Below, in pieces: positions 40,388-48,552 of a DNA stretch of 64,000 nt; position 1 is the first letter of the stretch, and the number at the start of each line of letters is the position of its first letter. The translations under genes and the position numbers were made by a program. Source of the DNA: Nesterenkonia ebinurensis (GTDB lineage: Bacteria > Actinomycetota > Actinomycetes > Actinomycetales > Micrococcaceae); NCBI RefSeq assembly GCF_008711175.1, contig NZ_VWNF01000011.1, forward strand, positions 310,001 to 374,000. The letters are read 5' to 3'. The notes under the pieces are model-generated. The model saw only the letters and a program-made list of their open reading frames with translations, was not told the origin of the DNA and ran no database searches.

Positions 40388-40496
40388 TGGCTCACCTCCT
40401 GTCTCGTCTCCTGCCAGTCTATGGTCCCTGTCACCATCCAGCGATAGGGTGAGAGATGAACCAACCCGGCAGCGATCCCGACGGAAGTGAGTACAC

Positions 40497-41501
40497 GTGG
40501 AGTTTCGATACCTCGGCAACAGCGGTCTGAAGATCTCCGAGATCACCTACGGCAACTGGCTGACCCACGGAGCGCAGATCGAGCAGGACATCGCCGCCAA
40601 ATGTGTTCACGCCGCGCTGGAGGCCGGGATCACCACCTTCGACACCGCCGACGTCTACGCCAATACGGTCGCAGAGCAGGTGCTCGGAGACGCGCTCAAA
40701 GGCCAGCGTCGCGAATCCCTGGAGATCTTCACCAAGGTCTACTTCCCCACCGGCCCCAAAGGCCACAATGACACCGGGCTGTCCCGCAAACACATCATGG
40801 AGTCCATCAACGGCTCGCTGAAGCGACTTGGCACCGACTACGTGGATCTCTACCAGGCTCACCGCTACGACTTCGAGACTCCGCTGGAGGAGACCATGCA
40901 GGCCTTCGCCGATGTGGTCCGCTCCGGCAAGGCGCTCTACATCGGGGTCAGTGAGTGGACCGCTGACCAGCTACGTGCCGGGGCAGCCCTGGCCAAGCAG
41001 CTGGGCATCCAGCTGATCTCCAACCAGCCGCAGTACAACATGCTCTGGCGGGTCATCGAGCCGGAGGTGGTCCCAGCCTCCAAGGAACTCGGCATCAGCC
41101 AGATCGTCTGGTCGCCGATCGCCCAAGGCGTGCTCACCGGCAAGTACCTGCCCGGAGCGCCCTTCCCCGAAGGCTCACGCGCCACTGACACTGCCGGCGG
41201 GGCCCGGTTCATCGAGAAGTACCTCACCGAGGAGATTCTCAAAGCCGTGCAGAAGCTCGAGCCCGTCGCCGAGGATCACGAGCTGACCCTGGCTCAGCTG
41301 GCCATCGCCTGGGTGCTGCAGAACCCGAACGTGGCCACCGCGCTGGTGGGTGCCTCCCGCCCGGAGCAGATCGCCTCCAACGTAGCCGCCGCCGGAGTGA
41401 AACTTGACCAGGCGACTCTGGATGCTATTGACAGCGTCGTCGGGCCCCTGGCCCAGAACGACCCCGCCCTCACCAAGTCACCCGCAGAACGGCTGAGTTG
41501 A
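40497..41501 (+). CDS. Aldo/keto reductase (Kv-beta-like AKR family)
   Basis: 334 aa TIM-barrel oxidoreductase. Asp/Tyr/Lys/His tetrad candidates: FDTADVYANT (Asp, Tyr), EIFTKVYFP (Lys) and DLYQAHRYD (His). NADPH-site segments GVSEWTADQL, WSPIAQGVLTGKYLPG and ALVGASRPEQIASN match the family. GTG start with GGAAGTGAG upstream. It is divergent from the SARP-type regulator (110 bp between starts), so it may be one of its targets. Substrate unknown; reduces a carbonyl using NADPH. Confidence 0.9.
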   Translation: MEFRYLGNSGLKISEITYGNWLTHGAQIEQDIAAKCVHAALEAGITTFDTADVYANTVAEQVLGDALKGQRRESLEIFTKVYFPTGPKGHNDTGLSRKHIMESINGSLKRLGTDYVDLYQAHRYDFETPLEETMQAFADVVRSGKALYIGVSEWTADQLRAGAALAKQLGIQLISNQPQYNMLWRVIEPEVVPASKELGISQIVWSPIAQGVLTGKYLPGAPFPEGSRATDTAGGARFIEKYLTEEILKAVQKLEPVAEDHELTLAQLAIAWVLQNPNVATALVGASRPEQIASNVAAAGVKLDQATLDAIDSVVGPLAQNDPALTKSPAERLS

Positions 41502-41524
41502 TCAGCTGACTTGCGGCCATGCCC

Positions 41525-41530
41525 TAGACT
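41525..41530 (+). promoter_or_regulatory. Leaderless -10 box (TAGACT) of surface protein gene
   Basis: TAGACT, TGGGGT (6 nt), GTG 41537. Confidence 0.55.
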
Positions 41531-41536
41531 TGGGGT

Positions 41537-42598
41537 GTGGTTTCTGGAACGGCGGGGGGAACCCATTATTTTCCCGTGCGCATTTTTTCAGCCCTGGTCC
41601 TCACAACCGGGCTGTTTCTGAGTTCTGCCCTCGCAGCCTCTGCCACGGCTTCCCCCGCGGGAACCGAGCCCGGCACTCCCGCCGAGACTGAGACTGAGTC
41701 ACCCGAGGGTACAAGTCCCGCCACGGAGACCCAGTCCCCGCAGACTGAGTCGCCCTCCCCCACCGAGCCGACTGAGACTCCTACTGAGACTGAGACTCCG
41801 CCCCCAGAGACGCCCTCTCCCACGCCGCCTCCTGACCTCACCGTCACCTGCACCAACGGAAGCCTGGACCCCGGCGAAAGCACCACGGTGCCCTGCAGCG
41901 CCAATCTCTCTGACGCATCATTCACACTGGGCTCCACCTCATCCCAGCTCGGCGGCGAGGTGTCCATCTCCGGCAATCAGGTCACCTATATCGCGCCGAC
42001 AGAATACTCCGGAACCGGGGTGGACCACTTCACCGTAATTGCCAGCACCCCCGACGGGCAGGAGGACCGCACCCAGGTGCGCTTCACCGTCTACGGCACT
42101 CAGCCCACCCCTACACCAACACCTACGCCGTCCCCCTCTCCCTCACCCACGGAGACTCCGACGACGCCACCCACCACAGGTGCTCCGTCTCCCACCGAGA
42201 CCACCGGACCCGGCACGCCCGGCACAGATTCCCCCACCACCACTGCCCCGGCCACCGCCACAGCTCAGCCCACTGTCACAGCTCCCCCGCCGGGGGCACC
42301 CACTGCTGTGGAGACGCCCAGCCCCCCGGCCGAGTCGGTGTTCCTGCCCATGCCAGGCATGCCGGAGCTTGCTGAGCTGAACCTGTCCGGATTCAGCAGT
42401 AAAACCTCCTCTGAGCCCACTGCCGCTCCCGAGGAGGAAGAGGACGAGCAGAACGGCAATGCAGGTGATGAGGAGGAAGAGGCCGACGGCGTCCTCGCTG
42501 AGACAGGCATCGCGACCGCCTATACTGCAGCAGGCCTGGCGCTGCTGAGCATCACTGTGGGTGTGCTGGCACTGCGCAGCTCGCGCCGGATAGCCTAA
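41537..42598 (+). CDS. Pro/Thr/Glu-rich secreted protein with LAETG cell-wall sorting signal
   Basis: 353 aa. A Sec signal peptide (about residues 14-38, ending ALAASATA) is followed by a low-complexity Thr/Pro/Glu stalk (repeats of PTETE, SPTEP), a compact beta domain of about 90 residues (LTVTCTNGSLDPGESTTVPC with two Cys, then DHFTVIASTPDGQEDRTQVRF), a second PTPTP/SPSPS stalk, an acidic stretch (EEEEDEQNG) and a C-terminal LAETG (320-324), hydrophobic segment and RSSRRIA. LAxTG is the class E sortase motif of high-GC actinobacteria, so it should be linked to peptidoglycan. Function of the exposed domain unknown. Confidence 0.85.
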   Translation: MVSGTAGGTHYFPVRIFSALVLTTGLFLSSALAASATASPAGTEPGTPAETETESPEGTSPATETQSPQTESPSPTEPTETPTETETPPPETPSPTPPPDLTVTCTNGSLDPGESTTVPCSANLSDASFTLGSTSSQLGGEVSISGNQVTYIAPTEYSGTGVDHFTVIASTPDGQEDRTQVRFTVYGTQPTPTPTPTPSPSPSPTETPTTPPTTGAPSPTETTGPGTPGTDSPTTTAPATATAQPTVTAPPPGAPTAVETPSPPAESVFLPMPGMPELAELNLSGFSSKTSSEPTAAPEEEEDEQNGNAGDEEEEADGVLAETGIATAYTAAGLALLSITVGVLALRSSRRIA

Positions 42599-43353
42599 TC
42601 GACCGTCTCCGCAGGCGCATCGCTACGCTCTGCCGCCCGTGCTGGGCGCAGCACATAGCCGGCACCGCGCACCGTATGGATCATACGGGGCATCCCGGCT
42701 TCAATCTTCTTGCGCACATAGCTGATGTAGAGCTCCACAATATTGGCTTGACCTGCGAACTCGTACTCCCAGACCTCCTGCAGGATCTGGGACTTGGGCA
42801 GCACGGTGCGGGCATGCCGCATCAGCAGACGGAGCAGCCGGAACTCAGTGTCCGAAAGGTCGATGTCTTGCCCAGCCCGAGTGACGGTGCGTTGGGTGGT
42901 GTCCATCTCCAGGTCCCCCACGATCAGCCGTTCACCGTTGCGCTGTTCCGGCAGTCGGCCGGTAAGAAAGTGGAGTCTGCGCACCGACTCGTCCACGGCA
43001 ATCCCGCCGACCATATGGTCGTCAATCGGCCTGCACAGCGCCATCATGTCCTCCTGAGGAGCATCGGCGTCGAACCAGGCCAGCACCGCGGTCTCGTCCT
43101 GGCCTGAGCGCAGGTCATCCACCACGTCCTCCAGCTCCGGGATACGGCGGGCCAGCCGGGCATCGAGCACCAGCAGGTGTGGAGACTCCTCTGCGCAGAG
43201 TTGGGATGCCTCGGCAGCGCTGGCGGCCTGCAGGACCTTCACGTCCATGCTGCGCAGCCGCTGGGTCAGTTCATTGCGCGCAGGCGAGGGCCCAGCCAAG
43301 ATCAGCACCGGGGAGCTGATGCGCAGCGCGGAAGAGCCCTCAGTGGTCTCCAT
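42595..43353 (-). CDS. OmpR-type response regulator with degenerate receiver domain
   Basis: 252 aa. The C-terminal winged helix is canonical (DIDLSDTEFRLLRLLMRHARTVLPKSQILQEVWEYEF, in short TEFRLLRLLM; VYISYVRKKIE-like ELYISYVRKKIE; IHTVRGAGYVL). The N-terminal receiver keeps the phospho-acceptor-like Asp (HLLVLDARL) but lacks the acidic pair after strand 1 (LILAGPSPA), the Thr/Ser after strand 4 (VLAWFDADA) and the Lys before helix 5 (VGGIAVDES). Phosphorylation is therefore doubtful. No histidine kinase is adjacent. It overlaps the convergent surface-protein gene by 4 bp. Confidence 0.88.
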   Translation of the reverse strand: METTEGSSALRISSPVLILAGPSPARNELTQRLRSMDVKVLQAASAAEASQLCAEESPHLLVLDARLARRIPELEDVVDDLRSGQDETAVLAWFDADAPQEDMMALCRPIDDHMVGGIAVDESVRRLHFLTGRLPEQRNGERLIVGDLEMDTTQRTVTRAGQDIDLSDTEFRLLRLLMRHARTVLPKSQILQEVWEYEFAGQANIVELYISYVRKKIEAGMPRMIHTVRGAGYVLRPARAAERSDAPAETVD

Positions 43354-43632
43354 AGGTGTCCTCCCGCATGCAGCTCAGGCAGCCTGTACCCTCTGAAGCG
43401 AGCACAGCTTGTTCACAGATTCTATCCAGAGCCAGGGCAGCAGGGTCTCACCGCCGCGGAAGACCCGGTTGAGCCGGGCGAAGAGACGAGCTTGCCCGGT
43501 ATCTTCTGCGATCCCACTGCACCGAGTAGGCAACATCGTTTGCGGCTCGATGCACAAGGGCTGCTGAGGGTTGCCAGCTATGCGGTCAGGCGAGGGTTGG
43601 AGCGCCGAAGGCGCGGCACCAGCACCGCGTGT
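43354..43632. other. 279-bp gap with a dispersed repeat copy
   Basis: No convincing gene. It contains the 53-bp repeat copy at 43456-43508 and the GAGGGTTGGAGC segment at 43592-43614, both shared with 46900-46983. Confidence 0.5.
43456..43508 (-). repeat. Dispersed 53-bp intergenic repeat, copy X
   Basis: Aligns without gaps to 46900-46952 with 39 of 53 bases equal. A second shared block (43592-43614 versus 46961-46983) matches in 20 of 23 bases. Confidence 0.55.
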
Positions 43633-44736
43633 TCAACGCAAGTTGAGCACGCGCCCCGGCACCGGGGTGAAGTAGTGTCCCACCAGGTCATCATCCACCA
43701 GTTCCAGCGAGGCGGGGCTCCACTGCGGGTCCCGGTCCTTGTCGATCAGCTGGGCGCGAACCCCCTCCCGGAAGTCATGGGAGCGCAGGGCGTGCACCGC
43801 CACGGTGTACTCCTGGCTCAGCGCCCCCTCAAGACTGAGTTCCCTGGCCTTACGTATTGCCTGGAACGCCACATTCACCATGGTAGGCGATTTGCTGCGC
43901 AGCGTCTTCGCCGTCTCTGCGGCCTCCGGTACGCTCTGTCCCAGTTCCTCCAGAAGAAGCACGACGCCGCCCACACTGTCCTGGGAGTAGGCCTGGTTGA
44001 TCCAGCCGGCCTCGGTCAGGCCGGAGGGCTCAGGCTGCTCGGCGAACCGGGGCAGCACCTGCTCCACCGGGGCTGAGGTCAACTCACTGATCAGCGCCTC
44101 CAGCGCAGATGAGGGCACGTAGGTGTCGGCCAAGCCCAGGTGTAGGGCATCGGCAGCGGAGAGATGGGTACCGGTGATCCCGGCGTGGACGCCCAATTCC
44201 CCCGGAGCTCGAGCCAGCAGATAGGTGCCGCCCACATCTGGGGAGAACCCGATGGTGGTCTCGGGCATGCCGATCCGGCTGCGTTCGGTCACGATTCGGT
44301 GGGAACCGTGGGCCGAGACGCCCACCCCACCGCCGAGCACCACACCGTCCATCAGGGCGACATAGGGCTTGGTGTACTTCGCGATCCTCAGGTTCATCAG
44401 GTACTCGGTGGCGAAGAAGCTCTCAGCGGTGAACTCAGCCTGGTAGCCCGGGGTCCCCTCAGGCAGGAGAGGGCCGCCGTCGAGCGGCTGAAGCTCCACC
44501 ATCTCGTGGTAGAGGCTGGCCACATCTCCGCCGGCACACAGTCCGCGGTCTCCGGCCCCCCGGATGAGGACTTGTGCCACGGCATCGTCCTCTGCCCAGT
44601 CCTCCAGCTGAATCCTGATCGATTCGCACATCAGCTCAGTCAGCGAGTTCAGTGCCTTGGGGCGGTTCAGGGTGATGATCCCCAGGTGTCCACGTACTTC
44701 AAAGGCCACATCACCGGTGTAAGTCTCTCTGCCCAT
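43633..44736 (-). CDS. 3-hydroxyisobutyryl-CoA hydrolase (crotonase superfamily)
   Basis: 367 aa, the length of HIBYL-CoA hydrolases rather than simple hydratases. Oxyanion-hole segments RGLCAGGDVASLYHEM and VVLGGGVGVSAHGSHRIVT; catalytic Glu and Asp in RIGMPETTIGFSPDVGGTYLLAR, as in human HIBCH; C-terminal QEYTVAVHALRSHDFREGVRAQLIDKDRDPQW (in short HDFREGVRA) is family-specific. It releases 3-hydroxyisobutyrate from its CoA ester in valine degradation. AAGGAGG precedes the ATG. A CitE-like lyase lies upstream on the same strand, 41 nt away. Confidence 0.9.
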   Translation of the reverse strand: MGRETYTGDVAFEVRGHLGIITLNRPKALNSLTELMCESIRIQLEDWAEDDAVAQVLIRGAGDRGLCAGGDVASLYHEMVELQPLDGGPLLPEGTPGYQAEFTAESFFATEYLMNLRIAKYTKPYVALMDGVVLGGGVGVSAHGSHRIVTERSRIGMPETTIGFSPDVGGTYLLARAPGELGVHAGITGTHLSAADALHLGLADTYVPSSALEALISELTSAPVEQVLPRFAEQPEPSGLTEAGWINQAYSQDSVGGVVLLLEELGQSVPEAAETAKTLRSKSPTMVNVAFQAIRKARELSLEGALSQEYTVAVHALRSHDFREGVRAQLIDKDRDPQWSPASLELVDDDLVGHYFTPVPGRVLNLR

Positions 44737-44777
44737 TCAGAACCTCCTTGTTCACTATGGCATGATGCACGTCTCAC

Positions 44778-45623
44778 TCAAGCATTCCACAGGCCATAGC
44801 TATCAGCCAGACTCGCGATCTTCTGCGCGCGGGCCAGGCGGGGCAGATAGGAGCCGTCGCCGATGGAGGCGCCGCGCTCGTGGGCCTCGATGAGCTCCTT
44901 GGCCCAGGTCACCTCGTCCTCAGACGGGCTGAGCCCATGGTTCACCAGCTCTACCTGAGCCCGGTTGAGCGAGAGCTTGCCGGTCATGCCCACAGAGGCA
45001 GTCACCCGGCACGCTCCGGCGATGGCGGCCTCATCCGCGTTGACCTCTGTCGGCCCGTCAATCGCTCCGGGCAGACCGCCCACCCGTGAAGCAATCACCA
45101 ACCGTGAGCGGGCGTAGGCCAGGGCCATCGGGTCTGCGGAGACACCCACGTCCTTGCGGAAGTCATTAGTGCCGAATGCCAGTCGGAAAGTACCAGGGGC
45201 AGAGGCGATCTGGGTGGCGTTCTCTACGCCCAAAGCGGATTCCACCAGAGCAATGACCGGGGTGCCGGCCCGCAGCCGCATAGCGGTGTAGGTGACCTGG
45301 TCCGGGCGCTCAGTCTCAGCGAGCATCACCCCTCGCAGACCGTCGGCCTGGGCCAGAGCAGCCACATCATCCTCCCAGTGCTCGCTGGTGGTGGGGCTGA
45401 TTCGCACCCATGCAGTCATACCGCCGTTGAGCGCGCTCATCACTGACTCGCGTGCTGCCACCTTAGCTTCATCAGGTACCGACGCCTCTAGGTCGAAGAT
45501 CACCGAGTCAGCCTCACTGGCCAGACCAGGAGCGAAATCTTCCTCTTTTGCCGCGTTGATCAGCAGCCAGGAACGGGAGAGTTTTGCTGGCAGAGCTGCG
45601 GCGCGGCGGTTCCGGATAGGCAT
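44778..45623 (-). CDS. HpcH/HpaI aldolase family (CitE-like CoA ester lyase)
   Basis: 281 aa TIM barrel. SWLLINAAKEEDFAPGLASEADSVIFDLEASVPDEAK gives the RSxLxVP-like start and the DLEDxV-like metal loop (here DLEASV); MLAETERPDQV, IALVESALGVENATQIA (catalytic Glu) and LAFGTNDFRKDVG (metal Asp) follow. Family members cleave malyl-, citramalyl- or citryl-CoA. The DLEDA to DLEAS change is conservative at the Glu/Asp ligand. Leaderless start: TAGGCT, 6 nt, ATG. Probably acts in branched-chain or organic acid breakdown with the HIBYL-CoA hydrolase. Confidence 0.85.
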   Translation of the reverse strand: MPIRNRRAAALPAKLSRSWLLINAAKEEDFAPGLASEADSVIFDLEASVPDEAKVAARESVMSALNGGMTAWVRISPTTSEHWEDDVAALAQADGLRGVMLAETERPDQVTYTAMRLRAGTPVIALVESALGVENATQIASAPGTFRLAFGTNDFRKDVGVSADPMALAYARSRLVIASRVGGLPGAIDGPTEVNADEAAIAGACRVTASVGMTGKLSLNRAQVELVNHGLSPSEDEVTWAKELIEAHERGASIGDGSYLPRLARAQKIASLADSYGLWNA

Positions 45624-45629
45624 GATTCC

Positions 45630-45635
45630 AGCCTA
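45630..45635 (-). promoter_or_regulatory. Leaderless -10 box (TAGGCT) of CitE-like gene
   Basis: On the minus strand TAGGCT, GGAATC (6 nt), ATG 45623. Confidence 0.55.
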
Positions 45636-45648
45636 CCGGAGACGGTGC

Positions 45649-45926
45649 TTGACACAGGCCCGGAGAAGGTCCCAGTATAGAGAGTCAGGGAGTTGTTCAG
45701 ATTTGAAGCATTCACGTCTGAACACCCCCCGGAATGGTCCGCTGTCCATTCCTGACATCTCCATATGAAGACGACATCAGAGTTTCCGTTCCCTCTGCTG
45801 TCATCACAATATGAAGTGAGAAGCACAGGCGCCGGGTGCTAAACATCCCACCCCCTCCGTGCAGTACCCTTGGGCGCGCTTCTCAACCGCTGGTGGGGGC
45901 CGCCCCCGTTCACGGCCCCCACCAGC
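45649..45926 (+). ncRNA. Candidate structured non-coding RNA
   Basis: The 576-bp gap 45624-46199 has no plausible ORF. TTGACA (45649-45654) and CAGTAT (45673-45678, 18-bp spacer) could be a promoter. Then come GTTCAGA/TCTGAAC (45695-45723), a run of six C (45725-45730), GGAATGG/CCATTCC (45731-45752), GACATCAGAG/CTCTGCTGTC with an internal loop (45773-45802), and a 14-bp GC-rich hairpin (45889-45926). The downstream lipoprotein gene has its own leaderless promoter, so this is not simply its 5' UTR. Strand and ends are inferred. Confidence 0.4.
45889..45926. terminator. Perfect 14-bp hairpin
   Basis: GCTGGTGGGGGCCG (45889-45902) pairs with 45913-45926 around a 10-nt loop. Possible terminator of the candidate RNA; no U-tract. 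Confidence 0.55.
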
Positions 45927-46187
45927 AATCTTCTCCCAGACTCTGTCCTGTCAGGCCAGTTCCGGATTGCCATAACACGTCGGCACGCTGCAGCGGCGCG
46001 TGCATCCGACCTAAGGGCCATCTCAGCTGGGACCCTGTGAGATTACGGCCTGAGCAGGTTCTTCGCTGCGCAAGGAGGCCGCAACCGCTTCGGACGAGCC
46101 ATCTCTGCCACCATACGCTCGCCTTTCGGCTCAATCGGGCAACAGAAGCGCCCCAGCGCTGATTCGTGGACTCCATGAGGTGACTCG

Positions 46188-46193
46188 TATCCT
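46188..46193 (+). promoter_or_regulatory. Leaderless -10 box (TATCCT) of lipoprotein gene
   Basis: TATCCT, TGAGGA (6 nt), ATG 46200. Confidence 0.55.
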
Positions 46194-46199
46194 TGAGGA

Positions 46200-46892
46200 A
46201 TGACTTCGACCTCCTCGCTGCGCGCTGCAGCCGCGGCTTTCACTGCTGCGGCACTGTTCAGCCTCACCGCCTGTGACAGTGATCCCACTGAGTCCGACCC
46301 GGACTCACCCGAGGTTGAGGGAGACTCTCCAGCAGAGGCACAGGAAGTTCCTGAGAATCCAATGCCCGAGCCGCAGTACGACAGCGATGAGACCGTGGCC
46401 CTTCCCGTCGGCCTGATTAGTCCAGCGGGGTACGACTGGGAGGTCTACGAGGAGGACGTGGACTACACCCCAGACACCCCGCATGGGCGGCAGCTAGCCC
46501 GGACTGAGCAGTTCGGCTGCCAGGACTACATCTCCCTGGTGGAGACCGTGCCGGTGGTTACCGACAACCCTGCTGAGACCGCCCTGGAGTATCTGCTGAC
46601 CCTGGATCGCACCACACACGGCAACCCGGCCTTCAACAACCCGCTGGCAGCCTCAGGCTTTGAGGTCACTGACGTGGAGCAGGAGGGCAGCACGGTGACG
46701 GTGCATCTCACGGGGTTCGCCAACAGCAGCTCATCCTGCCAGTCCTGGCAGATGCTCAAGCAGATTGAAACCACGGCTCGGGCCGCCTCGGGTGCCGAGC
46801 AGGTGGAGATCCTGCTGGACGGCGCACCGCTAGCCGAACAGCTCGGCCTGGAAGATCCCGGCCCATTGGCTATCCACCGTCTGCAAGACTGA
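46200..46892 (+). CDS. Lipoprotein with GerMN-like domain
   Basis: 230 aa. A lipoprotein signal ends LFSLTAC (Cys25), followed by a 45-residue acidic, Pro/Asp/Glu-rich linker. The C-terminal 110 residues resemble a GerMN fold: TALEYLLTLDRTTHG, VEQEGSTVTVHLTGFANSS, then LKQIETTARAASGAEQVEILLDGAPLAEQL, a Cys pair (FGCQD, SSCQSW) may form a disulfide. Anchored outside the membrane. GerMN proteins occur in envelope lipoproteins such as LpqB; role here unknown. Confidence 0.7.
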   Translation: MTSTSSLRAAAAAFTAAALFSLTACDSDPTESDPDSPEVEGDSPAEAQEVPENPMPEPQYDSDETVALPVGLISPAGYDWEVYEEDVDYTPDTPHGRQLARTEQFGCQDYISLVETVPVVTDNPAETALEYLLTLDRTTHGNPAFNNPLAASGFEVTDVEQEGSTVTVHLTGFANSSSSCQSWQMLKQIETTARAASGAEQVEILLDGAPLAEQLGLEDPGPLAIHRLQD

Positions 46893-46899
46893 GGCACGA

Positions 46900-46952
46900 G
46901 CGGGAGACCCGACTAAGCCGAGCGAAAACTCGAGCCAGCTTGGAGTCTTCTG
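46900..46952 (-). repeat. Dispersed 53-bp intergenic repeat, copy Y
   Basis: Begins 8 nt after the lipoprotein stop codon; 39/53 identity without gaps to 43456-43508, both preceding a GAGGGYTGGAGC block (here 46961-46983). Confidence 0.55.
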
Positions 46953-47010
46953 AGGCGATTGAGGGCTGGAGCCCCGAAGGTGCCAACATACACCCGCAGC
47001 CGGGACACAC

Positions 47011-48552
47011 TCAGTCCAGGAGGAGTCCTGGTTGTTCGAGGATTGTGGCGATGTCGGTGATGAAGGCTCCGGCGAGATCTCCATCAATCAGCCGGTGGTC
47101 GAAGGACCCTCCGATGGTCACGATCTGGCGGGGCACGATCTGCCCGTCCACCACCCAGGGTTTGGTGCGTACTGCCCCGAGCATCACGATGGCAGCTTGC
47201 CCGGGGGGCAGGATAGGGGTGCCGAAGTCCAGGCCCAGAGACCCGATGCTGGTGATCGAGACCGTTCCACCCTGCATCTGAGCAGGGGTGGTCTTACCTT
47301 CTCTGGCATCGGTAGTCAGTGCGGTAATCGCTGCGGCTAACCCTTGGGTGGTGTACGCCTGGGCGTCATGGATTACCGGCACTACTAGGCCTCGTGGGGT
47401 GGCTGCGGCGATACCGAGGTTCACATAGTTGCACAACGTGTAGTGAGTCTCTTGCCAGGTGGCGTTGACCTGCCGGTTACGCCGGAGAGCCCAGATAATC
47501 GCTTTGGCTGCGAACAGCAACGGCGAAACACTCAGACCCGCAAATCTGGGGTCCTCGCGCAGTGCGGTGCGCAGCTCCATACTGGCGGTGATGTCAACCT
47601 CTTTGAACACCGAGACATGTGGCACGGTAGAGGCTGAGGCGGCCACGTTCAACGCGGTGGCTTTCCGCACCCCCCGCACCTGAACACGCTCTTCCCTCGG
47701 ACCGTCATAGAGGAGTCCAAGCTGCACGGGAGTAGGTGTACCGCCACTAGGCACAGCCGATCCTGAAAGCGGCATCGCACCAACCTCATCGTGTGGGGTC
47801 TTCGCTTTCTGCTCGGCCTGGGCTTCAACATCTTCCCGGGTGATCCGGCCATTGTCCCCGGTGCCGAGAAGCTCGCTGAGGCTCAACCCGTATCGTTTGG
47901 CCAATGCCCGCACCGGCGGCGAAGCCCGCCGCACCACATCCGGACCGAGGTCCCCGCCATCGGCGGTCGGGGCTGACCGGGCGACCGGCTCCAAACCCAA
48001 GTCTGAGACATCCACCAGATCCAGTGCTGTGGCACGGGTCCGGGCACGAGCTTTGGGGGTATCGGCCTTCGGGCCTGAGCCCACCAGGGCCTGAGTCTCA
48101 GCCGGTTCCTGCCGCGGGGCCGGCTCAGCCTGCGGAGAAACCGTATCGGTGGTGCTGTTAGGCTCAGCGGCCTGCCCAGCCGCAGATGATGGCGACGCCG
48201 CAGCGCCAGAGACTGTGCCGTACACCGGCCCGGCCGCCTCCGCACCGGTATCCGCAGCACTGGTATCGGAAGTATCGCCGGCATCCCCGGGGTCCCCTTC
48301 CGGCGCGGCGTCGTCTGCTGAGCCAATTCGGATCAATGGTTGGCCGACCTCGATGGTGTCACCCTCCTGGGCGACTAGTTCCTGAACGACCCCGGTGTAG
48401 GGCACCGGCAGTTCCACCAGAGACTTCGCGGTCTCGATCTCACAGATGACATCGTTGACCGCCACGGTGTCGCCGGGTTTGACCTTCCAGGAAACAATCT
48501 CCGCCTCAGTCAAGCCCTCACCGACATCAGGCAGATTAAACGTCTGGCTCAT
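47011..48552 (-). CDS. bkdC: 2-oxo acid dehydrogenase E2 (dihydrolipoyl acyltransferase)
   Basis: 513 aa. Lipoyl domain at residues 3-75 with the lipoylated Lys in EIETAKSLVELP; a 120-residue Ala/Pro/Thr-rich flexible linker; peripheral-subunit-binding domain (RASPPVRALAKRYGLSLSELLGTGDNGRITREDV, in short TGDNGRITREDV); catalytic domain ending in FDHRLIDGDLAGAF with the active-site His-Asp. It transfers acyl groups from E1 to CoA. The ATG overlaps the E1-beta stop by 4 nt. The aminotransferase-first operon and nearby HIBYL-CoA hydrolase favour branched-chain oxo acids, but pyruvate cannot be excluded. Confidence 0.92.
   Translation of the reverse strand: MSQTFNLPDVGEGLTEAEIVSWKVKPGDTVAVNDVICEIETAKSLVELPVPYTGVVQELVAQEGDTIEVGQPLIRIGSADDAAPEGDPGDAGDTSDTSAADTGAEAAGPVYGTVSGAAASPSSAAGQAAEPNSTTDTVSPQAEPAPRQEPAETQALVGSGPKADTPKARARTRATALDLVDVSDLGLEPVARSAPTADGGDLGPDVVRRASPPVRALAKRYGLSLSELLGTGDNGRITREDVEAQAEQKAKTPHDEVGAMPLSGSAVPSGGTPTPVQLGLLYDGPREERVQVRGVRKATALNVAASASTVPHVSVFKEVDITASMELRTALREDPRFAGLSVSPLLFAAKAIIWALRRNRQVNATWQETHYTLCNYVNLGIAAATPRGLVVPVIHDAQAYTTQGLAAAITALTTDAREGKTTPAQMQGGTVSITSIGSLGLDFGTPILPPGQAAIVMLGAVRTKPWVVDGQIVPRQIVTIGGSFDHRLIDGDLAGAFITDIATILEQPGLLLD

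Noticed and set aside
37397-40546. 1049-residue version of the SARP-type regulator
   Set aside because: The first 53 residues are unlike any winged-helix protein and cross the divergent promoter region; ATG 40387 has a near-perfect AGGAGGTGAG site.
34128-41501. Secondary-metabolite biosynthetic cluster
   Set aside because: A SARP-like regulator and exporters are present but no polyketide, peptide, terpene or RiPP core enzyme is in the window.
43375-43557. 60-codon minus-strand ORF after the response regulator
   Set aside because: Most of it is the translation of the dispersed repeat copy X; the other repeat copy is not open in the same way.
45836-46176. Overlapping ORFs of 88-108 codons on both strands in the 45.6-46.2 kb gap
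   Set aside because: Low-complexity Arg/Pro/Ser-rich translations, no ribosome-binding sites, and they run through the long hairpin 45889-45926.
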